Made by a program: the position numbers and the translations under genes. A stretch of DNA of 42,249 nucleotides from Streptomyces sp. OR43. Its GTDB lineage: Bacteria; Actinomycetota; Actinomycetes; Streptomycetales; Streptomycetaceae. This document shows positions 28,855 to 36,225 of the stretch, one piece after another (position 1 is the stretch's first letter; the number at the start of each line of letters is the position of its first letter). Location of the stretch: contig NZ_RDBK01000022.1 of assembly GCF_008042275.1 (NCBI RefSeq), forward strand, positions 409,889 through 452,137. Reading direction: 5' to 3'. The notes under the pieces were generated by a model, which was not told the origin of the DNA, did not search any database, and was given only the letters and a program-made list of their open reading frames with translations.

Positions 28855-29345
28855 GTGCAACCCTCTAAGCTTGTCCTATCTTCCAAGCGTGGGTCTGAGT
28901 CTGTCATTCGTAAGATCGACGGGCCCGGGGGTTCTGGGTATGGCTGTGAGCTTGTCGCCGTTGGATGGCTCAAAGAACTTGGCCGCCCGGAGCTCCGCGA
29001 CGACTCGACCGCTAATTGGGATACGCGACTTGATCGCTTCGTAGGACAACGTCGGCGCGAGGTCGTCTGCGGGACTGCTATTGCAACCTGTACGGGATCA
29101 CTTCGGACCATGACCGTCACCGGGCCAGGGTCAACCTCCGCCTCGTGCGCCGCCCCGACGTTGCCTGGCAGCTCATCGTGCCGCTGAACCAGCCGGCCAG
29201 CCCGTTCCGGCTCCGGAGCGACGAGCTGTCGCTGAATGGCGAGGTGGTCGCGCCTGTCGAGCGCATCGATGCCGACGAGGCGGTCGGAGGAAGCGGGAGA
29301 TCATCGGTGTCCGTGGTTGTGCTGATGCACCGCCCACTCGGCTGA
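28855..29345 (+). pseudogene. Frameshifted hypothetical gene
   Basis: Two frames join into one plausible protein of about 163 residues. The first runs from a GTG at 28855 through GWLKELGRPELRDDSTANWD to GQRRREVVCG. The second continues DCYCNLYGITSDHDRHRARV, then LRLVRRPDVAWQLIVPLNQP and ERIDADEAVGG, and stops at 29343-29345. The break falls at the G-run 29071-29073, where one extra G would restore the frame. Third-position GC is low in the first half, which suggests foreign origin. No family is recognised. A GTG at 29145 could still start a 66-residue protein. Sequencing error in the homopolymer must be excluded. Confidence 0.5.
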
Positions 29346-29528
29346 GGCGAAGGCAGTGAAGTGCGTCGGTGAGTGGTCGATGGACAGGCCGGGCCGCCAG
29401 GACGCGCGGATCTGGGTGCTGCAGCCGAACAGGCCGTCCGGGAGCGGATCGAGCGGATCCCATGCCCAGTTGCCGACGCTCTCCTCCGGCTGCGTGGCCG
29501 GTCTGGGCTGGCCGGCTTGCAAGCAAAG
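29343..29528 (-). pseudogene. Orphan NUDIX C-terminal fragment
   Basis: Just downstream of the LuxR gene, the minus strand encodes about 60 residues that match the C-terminus of the large NUDIX-methyltransferase fusion upstream, for example ESVGNWAWDPLDPLPDGLFG against ESVGEWAWHPLDQLPGGLFV, and SIDHSPTHFTAFA against NIDHTPAHFSSFA. Over 51 aligned residues about 35 are identical by eye. There is no start codon of its own and no NUDIX box. Similarity ends exactly where the opposite-strand frame at 29345 stops. It is a leftover of a duplicated or deleted NUDIX gene. Confidence 0.75.
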
Positions 29529-29532
29529 ATGG

Positions 29533-30189
29533 TCAGATATGTCCTTTGCGCATGGCGTACGCCACCGCGTGGGCTCGGTTGCGCAGCTGAAGGCGAGTTG
29601 TGACTCCTTGGATGATGTTCTTGATCGTGCGTTCGGACCAACCCAGCTTCGTTGCGATTTCTGCAGTTTCGAGCCCGTCGGCAACGAGTCGCAGCACATC
29701 TATCTCCCGCTCCTGGAGTCCCGCGAAGGCGAGCCCTCGCTGTGCTGGCACGGTGTCCTGTACGCGGCCGACTGTGGTCAGGAGGTTGGCGAGAAGGGTC
29801 GGGGGCAGGTGCCCTCCCTGGTTCGCGACCACATTGATCACGCTCTCTAGGTGGTCCGGCGTCGCCTGCTCACGCAGGATGACGCCGACGGCTCCGGCTG
29901 CGAGGGAGGGCAGCAGAGCCTGCTCGGTGATCGAACCGATAACGAGGATGCTCTGGGCGCTGGTGGTCCGCTGAATCCGGCGCAGGACACTCAAGCGCTC
30001 CTCGTCGACGGTCTCTGCGACGACGAGGGCAACTCGAAGGGACGGCCCACCCGGTTCGCGGTCGAACGAGATGATCTTGACCGAGGTACTCTGCGCCAGC
30101 TGCCCGACGATGCCAGCGTAGGAGATCGGGTCTCGACCGGCGTCGACGGCCACCAGAATGCGTTCCCTGAGAGGGCTATGCGTCCTCAC
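29533..30189 (-). CDS. LuxR/NarL-type regulator with atypical receiver domain
   Basis: The 218-residue protein has the two-domain shape of a NarL response regulator. The C-terminal helix-turn-helix is clear (LQEREIDVLRLVADGLETAE, then IATKLGWSERTIKNIIQGVT). The N-terminal ~120 residues follow the receiver fold (ILVAVDAGRDP; SILVIGSITEQALLPSLAAGAVGVILRE), but the strand that should carry the phosphorylated Asp reads LRVALVVAETVDEE, without an Asp in place, and the acidic pocket is altered. It is probably controlled without phosphorylation. The GTG at 30189 is favoured because GGAG lies seven bases upstream; a GTG at 30213 is also possible. It is the last intact gene of the NUDIX island. Confidence 0.82.
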   Translation of the reverse strand: MRTHSPLRERILVAVDAGRDPISYAGIVGQLAQSTSVKIISFDREPGGPSLRVALVVAETVDEERLSVLRRIQRTTSAQSILVIGSITEQALLPSLAAGAVGVILREQATPDHLESVINVVANQGGHLPPTLLANLLTTVGRVQDTVPAQRGLAFAGLQEREIDVLRLVADGLETAEIATKLGWSERTIKNIIQGVTTRLQLRNRAHAVAYAMRKGHI

Positions 30190-30358
30190 AGAAGTCTCCG
30201 GTCGACGAGGCACTGGGTGGTCTGGCGAGTCGGCGCCTGGTCGAATGTGTGTCCCCGGCCGAGGCCCAACTGAGCACGGTCACTGCCGTGATCTGATTCG
30301 GTGACCACGAGGGCCGACCGGAGGACCGCTGCCACCTGATGACTGTGACAACTCGTTT

Positions 30359-32566
30359 TCATAGCGGGCCGTCTGCCAGCGTCGAGGGCTGTGAGCGGTG
30401 AGCGAAGGAGCTGAAGTGCGCGGGTGTGTGGTCGATGTTCAGGTCGGGGCGCCAGGCGGTGAGGATCTGGGCGCTGCACACGAACAGGCCGCCCGGGAGT
30501 TGATCGAGTGGGTGCCACGCCCATTCGCCGACGCTTTCGTTCGGCTGCGTGGCCGGTTGGCCCTGCCAGTGGTGCACGAGCGCCCCGACGGTGACCCGAA
30601 GGACCCCTTCGACATGGTCTACGAGCGTGCCCAGGAGCTGCACGTCTTCGGAACGCGCGATCAGACCGGTTTCCTCACCGAGTTCGCGGACCACCGCAGT
30701 TTCGAAGGACTCCCCGGTCTCGACAGTTCCGCCGGGAAGCTCGATGGTGCCGCGATGATGACGGCCCAACAGCAATCCCTGCTCGCTCACGAGGATCGCT
30801 CCGACGCCTACTGCCGCGTGCGCAACCGGCGGCCGGGCGCTGCGGGGACGGCTGGAAACCCGTTCTGGTCGATCGGGCACGCGGCGGGCCCGGATGAGCT
30901 GCTGGACGACTGACGCGTTCTCGTCAGGGTGTTTTAGCAGGTCGATGGCTTCGACGCGGAAGCCGTACTCGGTGAGCAGGTCCTCCCACAGCTGCGGCGC
31001 CAGAACCCACATCTGTGTCGGCAGGGGTGGGTCGTCGCGCAGGAGGATCATCTGCTCGCGCGGCGCCACTTCCGTGGACGGACCGCGGCCGTGGAGGTCG
31101 GTGTGTAGGAGCGAGAGGATCAGCGGGGCGCCCGGACGCAGGCCGCCGCGCAGCGCCGGCAGTGAGCGGTGTGGGTCGATGAAGGCGAGCGTCCCGATCG
31201 CGTACGCGGCGTGGAACGGCTCGGCTCCGGCCAGGTACTCGGCCACGTCCCCTTGGACGAACTCCACGCCGTCAAGGCCCGCGTGGATGGAGACGGCGCG
31301 TTCGTGCTGGGTCGGGGACAGCTCGATGCCAGTGACGCGGGCCCCGTGAGCCCGGGCGACATGGACAGCGTGGTGGCCTGCGCCGGATCCGATGTCCAGG
31401 ACCCGGCGGCCGGCGATGTCACCGAGGACTTCTGCTCCCGGTCCGACCCCTTCCCAAGACGTCCAGGAGAGCTGGTCGGGGACGGGGGGTGTGTAGGCGC
31501 GGGCCAGTTGGCGTCGGCCGTAGATCTGCCAGGTCTGGGTGTTGGTCTCCTCGGCGGGCACGGTCGGTCCCTGGTTGGGGGTGCCGGCCGTACCGCGGGC
31601 GGCGTGACGCCGTACGAGGTCGCTGGTGGTGGGTGCGATGCGTAGGCGGTGGAGATCGGCGGGGGCGAACCAGGCCAGCATCACTCCTTCCGTCAGTCGC
31701 AGTTCGCGGGGGTCGCCGTTCCAGCGTCCGGCGTAGATGGCGATGAGCGCGGTCGTACCGGCGGCGTCGGTGGCGTACTCGGTGCCGAACGGGGTCAGGT
31801 CGGGGATGTCGAGTCCGGCCTCCTCGGCCAGTTCGCGCCGCACGGTCTGTTCCAGGGTGGTGTCCAGGGGCTCGCGGCCGCCGCCCAGCAGGGACCACAT
31901 GCCCGGCTCCCAGATCTTGCCGGGGAAGTAGTCGCGCAGATGGAGCAGGTAGTCGCCGCGGTCGTTGTAGATCAGGGCGGAGGCGCTGGAGGCCCCCGGC
32001 TCGACAGGGGGCGTCAGCTTCAGGAGCTTCTCGCGCAGGGAGGGGGAGGTCACCCGGTCCAGGGGCCGCCACTCGATGGCGCCGACCTCATCCTCCTTGA
32101 GCACCACGGGCACCTCTGCCGCGGTGCGTAGGCGGAAGAGGAAGCGGACGTCGAAGTGCTGGTGGCCTGGTTCGCCTTTGCCTGGATGGGCGTCGATGTT
32201 GTGGATGTCGACGTCGAACGGAATGTCCTCGTAGCCGGGCCACGGTGCCACGGCGTGGGGCGGAATCCCGGTCTCCTCGTGCAGCTCCCGCAGGGCTACC
32301 CCTGTCAGGGACTCATCTCCGGTCTCAGCGTGTCCGCCGGGAGCGAGGACCTTCCCGCTCGCCAGGTGCAGCACGTGCAGGACGCGGCCGAGGTGGTCGA
32401 CCACGATGGCGCCGCAGGTGACGTGTCCGGAGAAAGTGGAGCGGCTGGCGATGTCGGCCTCACGGTCGAGGGCTTCCAGGAAGCCTCCGAGTTGTGGGCG
32501 CTCGTGAGGGTGGTGAGCGAGGTAGGTCTCGACGGCGGTGCGGATTTGGTCGTGTGACAACGGCAT
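30359..32566 (-). CDS. NUDIX-NUDIX-methyltransferase-NUDIX fusion protein
   Basis: This 735-residue protein carries four domains. NUDIX 1 has its box at residues ~78-101 (GGHAETGDESLTGVALRELH then EETGI). NUDIX 2 has a weaker box at ~229-252 (GGREPLDTTLEQTVRRELAE then EAGL). A class I SAM-dependent methyltransferase spans ~380-565 (VLDIGSGAGHHAVHVARAHG, GIELSPTQ, VEFVQGD). NUDIX 3 has a canonical box at ~612-635 (GGTVETGESFETAVVRELGE then ETGL). NUDIX enzymes cleave nucleoside diphosphates linked to other groups. The start at 32566 has GAGG eleven bases upstream. It lies 60 bases after the two-NUDIX gene. Substrates are unknown. Confidence 0.9.
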   Translation of the reverse strand: MPLSHDQIRTAVETYLAHHPHERPQLGGFLEALDREADIASRSTFSGHVTCGAIVVDHLGRVLHVLHLASGKVLAPGGHAETGDESLTGVALRELHEETGIPPHAVAPWPGYEDIPFDVDIHNIDAHPGKGEPGHQHFDVRFLFRLRTAAEVPVVLKEDEVGAIEWRPLDRVTSPSLREKLLKLTPPVEPGASSASALIYNDRGDYLLHLRDYFPGKIWEPGMWSLLGGGREPLDTTLEQTVRRELAEEAGLDIPDLTPFGTEYATDAAGTTALIAIYAGRWNGDPRELRLTEGVMLAWFAPADLHRLRIAPTTSDLVRRHAARGTAGTPNQGPTVPAEETNTQTWQIYGRRQLARAYTPPVPDQLSWTSWEGVGPGAEVLGDIAGRRVLDIGSGAGHHAVHVARAHGARVTGIELSPTQHERAVSIHAGLDGVEFVQGDVAEYLAGAEPFHAAYAIGTLAFIDPHRSLPALRGGLRPGAPLILSLLHTDLHGRGPSTEVAPREQMILLRDDPPLPTQMWVLAPQLWEDLLTEYGFRVEAIDLLKHPDENASVVQQLIRARRVPDRPERVSSRPRSARPPVAHAAVGVGAILVSEQGLLLGRHHRGTIELPGGTVETGESFETAVVRELGEETGLIARSEDVQLLGTLVDHVEGVLRVTVGALVHHWQGQPATQPNESVGEWAWHPLDQLPGGLFVCSAQILTAWRPDLNIDHTPAHFSSFAHRSQPSTLADGPL

Positions 32567-32626
32567 GGGCAGCGACCTCAGAGGTGCGTGGAGCAGGGAC
32601 GAGACGAGACGGGGTGGTCGTTCCGG

Positions 32627-33766
32627 TCAGCTCAGCCGCACCCCCTCCGGAGGGATCTCCTCGATGGCGGCGGCGCGGGCGGTGGGCAGGCCCCACCGCT
32701 CCCGTGCTGTCTCCACGGCGAGCTGTGCTTGCCGCGCTCCGGGCGGCCCCCAGCCCAGCAGGGCAGCTGCCTGGGCGGGGGTGGCTAGCAGCCGGGCGAA
32801 GGGGCGGCCGGTGGCGGGGTCGACGGCCGCCGGCCCGATCCCGGTGACCCGGGCGGCCAGGCGGAGCCGGGCGTTGGGGCCCACTCCGCCGTAGACCTCG
32901 CCGGTCTCGTCCAGCACCCAGCCCAGTCGCACCGGATCGGCCAGGGTGAGCTGGCCCTCCTCGGCCGCTTCGCGGTGCAGAGTGTCCTCGGGCGTCGTGT
33001 CGGCGCTCTCCACGGTGCCGCCGGGCAGCATCGGCAGGGCTCCCCGCGGGCCGGGGTCGGCCACGACAACGACCCGGCCATCGGGGATGAAGCACCAAGC
33101 CCAGGCTTGCTGCACGGGCAGATGCCCCGGGATGGGGTCGCGGTAGAGGGGGCTGTCCCACATAGGGCGGTAGCGGACGTGGACGTCGAGGCGGTCCAGC
33201 GTCGGGATGTCGATGATGTGCCGACCGTCGGCGAGGTGCGCGGTGGCGGTGTCCCCGAGCCGAGCCCGGTAGGCGGCGAGCATGATCTTCCCGTCCACGG
33301 GCCGCAGCCGCTGTACCGCGTCCCGGGTCTCCAGGAAGGCGTACTCGGACAGCTCCTCGCGCGGCAGGCGGATCGTCTCAATCTGGTCGGGAGTGAGGCT
33401 TCCCCCGTCAAAAACGAACCGGACCTCTCCGGGGCAGGGCGCGCCGAGCTGGACGTCGTGGTGGTGTTGGGAGAGGGAGTGGACGGCGAGCACTCTTGTC
33501 AGGGGCAGGTCCGCCAGCCCCAGCTCTTCGGTGAGCTCGCGCCGGCAGGTGACGTGCGGATGTTCGCCCGGTTCGACGACTCCGCCGGGCAGCAGCCACC
33601 GGTCGTCCTTGCGGTAGGTCGGGCGGACCAGCAGGACGCGGCCGATCTGGTCGGTGATGATCGCGGCGGCGCCGAGCCACACCGCGTGCCGGGTCGCGGC
33701 GTACTGCGTTGCAGGCGGGATGGGCTGCGCGGCAGCTGATGCGGGAGAGGGGAGGGAAGCGGACAT
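32627..33766 (-). CDS. Tandem two-NUDIX-domain protein
   Basis: The 379-residue protein has two NUDIX modules. The first box is canonical at residues ~61-85 (GGVVEPGEHPHVTCRRELTE then ELGL). The second, near ~255-280, is degenerate (GGTVESADTTPEDTLHREAA then EEGQL), with the conserved Gly of EExGU displaced, so one module may be inactive or have another role. The ATG at 33766 has AAAGG about nine bases upstream and lies 22 bases after the ABC transporter stop, consistent with one operon. The substrate is unknown. Confidence 0.88.
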   Translation of the reverse strand: MSASLPSPASAAAQPIPPATQYAATRHAVWLGAAAIITDQIGRVLLVRPTYRKDDRWLLPGGVVEPGEHPHVTCRRELTEELGLADLPLTRVLAVHSLSQHHHDVQLGAPCPGEVRFVFDGGSLTPDQIETIRLPREELSEYAFLETRDAVQRLRPVDGKIMLAAYRARLGDTATAHLADGRHIIDIPTLDRLDVHVRYRPMWDSPLYRDPIPGHLPVQQAWAWCFIPDGRVVVVADPGPRGALPMLPGGTVESADTTPEDTLHREAAEEGQLTLADPVRLGWVLDETGEVYGGVGPNARLRLAARVTGIGPAAVDPATGRPFARLLATPAQAAALLGWGPPGARQAQLAVETARERWGLPTARAAAIEEIPPEGVRLS

Positions 33767-33788
33767 GCTCTGCCTTTCGCTGGGCGGG

Positions 33789-35777
33789 TCATGCCGTGTC
33801 GAGGACGTCGGGCGAGGTGGGCTTCGGGATGGTCGAGGTCGGGGCGTACTGGGCGGCCTGCGTGTCGAACATGGCGGCGTACCGCCCGGCTGCGGCCATG
33901 AGGCTGTCGTGGGTGCCGTCCTCGACGAGGCGCCCCTGGTTGAGGACGTAGATGTGGTCGGCGTGGCGGACGCCGGACATGCGGTGGGTGACCAGGACGA
34001 CGGCCCGGTTCGGGGCGGCCAGGCGCCGGATCCGGTCGAAGGCGGCGATCTCCGCTTCCGGATCGAGGGCGGAGGTGGGTTCGTCGACGATGAGGATGCT
34101 GTCCGATTGCGATGTTGAGCTACGCCAGTGGGTGCGGGCCAGACCCACTTTCTGCCATTCCCCGCCGGAGAGTTCGATGGCTCCGCGGAACATGCGGCCG
34201 AGCATGCTTTCTAGCCCGTTGGGGAGTTTGGCGGTGACGGACCCGGCGCCGGCGTAGTCGACGGACGCCTGCAGGTCCTGGACCGAGGCGTCACGGTCGG
34301 GGCGGCCGATGCGGATGTTCATCGCGGCAGTGACGGGCCAGCGCTGGAAGTCCTGGGTGAGCAGGGAGACGCGGTCGAAGACCTTGGCGCGTTCCAGCCC
34401 GGAGAGGTTGGCCTCACCCCACTTCACCGACCCGTCGTGAGGCAGCAGAAGACCGGAGAGGATCTTCATCAAGGTGCTTTTTCCGGAGCCGTTCTCGCCC
34501 ACGACGGCGGTGACCGACCCCATGGCGAACGTGAGCGTCACATCGTCCAGGGCCGGTGCGTCGCGGTCGGGATACCGGTAGGTGACGTGTTCCAGAGACA
34601 CCCGTTTGACCTGTTCGGGGACGGGGCGGCCGGTCTCGGGGATGGTGCGTCGGCCGGCTTCGACCAGGAACTGGCCGTGGTCCCGCACGTAGAGGGACTC
34701 TTCGTGCAGCTGGTTGATGTTCATCACCATGGCGCCCAGGCTCGCTGACCCCGTCCGTACCGCGATCACGGCGGTGCCGGCGACGGCGAGGCTCATGTGC
34801 CCGGCCATGATCAGCCAGATCATCGTGCCGTAGGTGGCGGCCATGGCCACTCCGGACAGCGCGGAAGCGACCCATTCGGTGACGGCCTTGCTCGCGGCCA
34901 GGCGTTCCTGCTCCGACTCCGCGCTCGCGGCCATGTGCCGGTACCGGTCGAGGAGGAAAGGGCCGACGGCGTGGATGCGTACTTCCTGGGCAGCGGTTCG
35001 TTCGGTGAGAAGGTTCCCGATGAGACGGCTGGCCCGCACGTGCTCGATCCAGCTCATCATCGACACGTAGCGTTCCTGCGCCACGCGCATCGCACCCCAA
35101 CCGCGGGGCGCGGCGATGACCAGCAGCATGGGCAGCAGTGCCGGATGAAGGACGGTGAGCACGCCGGCCGTGGCGATCAGCGAGATGCTGCTGTTCAGTG
35201 CGGAGACGCAGGCGCCGATCATGCGGCGGGCGGAGGCGGGCCCGTACTGGGCGATGTCGATCAGGCGGCGGAAGTCCGGGTCGTCGATGGCTTCGAGTTC
35301 GACGGCGGTTGCCGCGGCCAGGTACTGCGTGGTGGCGATCCGCTCGACCTTCGGCTCCAGGCGCCCTGCCCGAGAGGTCGACCAGCCGGCCAGGGCGGAG
35401 TTCACCACCGCTACGCCGGCGGCGGCGAGAAGGCCCGGCAGCATGGAGTGCAGTCGCTCGACAGCGTCCCCGGCTCCTAACAGGGCGTGCATGACCGCAT
35501 TGACGGCGAGCAGGGCGACCGCGGCGGCGATTCCTTGGCCGAGTTCGCTGATCGCGACCGCCACGAGCGCACGGCGGTCCGCGTTCCAGGCCATCCGCAG
35601 GGCGGCACCGACGAGTCTGGGCATCTGACGCAGCGCTGAACGCATGGTCAAGTCGAGTCCCGCATGCTCGTGTTGTGACCAACCCATGTCGTAGCGCAGC
35701 GGCCCGCCGAAGAGTTCTCGCTCCGCATCGGAAATCTGAGGCTCGGCCATGCGGACCTTGCCGAAGAATCGCTTCAT
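33789..35777 (-). CDS. ABC exporter (fused permease and ATPase)
   Basis: This 662-residue half-transporter has membrane segments over residues ~65-360 and a C-terminal ATPase with Walker A GENGSGKST (~428), the Q-loop LTQDFQRWPV, signature LSGGEWQKVGLART, Walker B ILIVDEPTSALDP and switch His VLVTHRMSG. An insertion-like stretch HWRSSTSQSDS separates signature and Walker B and is longer and more polar than usual. It works as a dimer, probably exporting a small molecule or peptide. Its ATG overlaps the stop of the upstream NUDIX gene as ATGA, so it was translationally coupled to that gene. Confidence 0.9.
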   Translation of the reverse strand: MKRFFGKVRMAEPQISDAERELFGGPLRYDMGWSQHEHAGLDLTMRSALRQMPRLVGAALRMAWNADRRALVAVAISELGQGIAAAVALLAVNAVMHALLGAGDAVERLHSMLPGLLAAAGVAVVNSALAGWSTSRAGRLEPKVERIATTQYLAAATAVELEAIDDPDFRRLIDIAQYGPASARRMIGACVSALNSSISLIATAGVLTVLHPALLPMLLVIAAPRGWGAMRVAQERYVSMMSWIEHVRASRLIGNLLTERTAAQEVRIHAVGPFLLDRYRHMAASAESEQERLAASKAVTEWVASALSGVAMAATYGTMIWLIMAGHMSLAVAGTAVIAVRTGSASLGAMVMNINQLHEESLYVRDHGQFLVEAGRRTIPETGRPVPEQVKRVSLEHVTYRYPDRDAPALDDVTLTFAMGSVTAVVGENGSGKSTLMKILSGLLLPHDGSVKWGEANLSGLERAKVFDRVSLLTQDFQRWPVTAAMNIRIGRPDRDASVQDLQASVDYAGAGSVTAKLPNGLESMLGRMFRGAIELSGGEWQKVGLARTHWRSSTSQSDSILIVDEPTSALDPEAEIAAFDRIRRLAAPNRAVVLVTHRMSGVRHADHIYVLNQGRLVEDGTHDSLMAAAGRYAAMFDTQAAQYAPTSTIPKPTSPDVLDTA

Positions 35778-36225
35778 TCACTGCCTCCTGGTGTGGGCCA
35801 GTTCAAAGCCCGGTGAGAGGGGCCGTGGGCGAGCATGTGGAGCCTGGCGACGGCGTGTGGGGGACAGGCTGACGGCGGCTTCTCCACCGATACCCGGGGC
35901 AGCGCCTCATGCTTGTCTGGCTCGCCCGTCCAGGACTGGGCTGCGAACACGGCGGTGATCCGGTCCAGCCCGCCGTCGGGGTCGCAGCGGTGGAGGATCC
36001 AGCAGAAGTCCGGCTGCTCGGAGCTGAGGCGCACCCCGACTCTTCTTCCGTTTCGCGCCGCGCGGCGAGATCGAGTGATTCGCCGGCTTCCAGATGCCCG
36101 ACGACGGTGAGCTGCTCAGGGGCGAGGGCCGCCTCCGCCTCGCGGAAGACGCGCCGGTCGGCGCCATTCGCCGGGAGCAGGACCTGGGCGACGTCAGAGA
36201 TCTGCAGGTGAGGTGCGTCGCTCAC
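35774..36225 (-). pseudogene. NUDIX hydrolase gene broken by a one-base frameshift
   Basis: A GTG at 36225 with AGGAGG eight bases upstream starts VSDAPHLQISDVAQVLLPAN. The frame continues to the NUDIX box, GHLEAGESLDLAARRETEEE then SG, and then breaks. The next frame supplies the missing VRLSSEQPDFCWILHRCDPD, through LDRITAVFAAQSWTGEPDKH to LNWPTPGGSE, and stops at 35774 overlapping the ABC gene. One base missing from the C-run (G-run on the coding strand) at 36034-36037 explains it. Corrected, it is a ~150-residue single-domain NUDIX with a perfect GX5EX7REUXEEXGU box. It is either a recent pseudogene or a sequencing error. Confidence 0.82.

Noticed and set aside
30398..30913. Plus-strand frame of 171 codons opposite the tri-NUDIX fusion
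   Set aside because: Antisense to the third NUDIX and methyltransferase region; no start signal or family motif.
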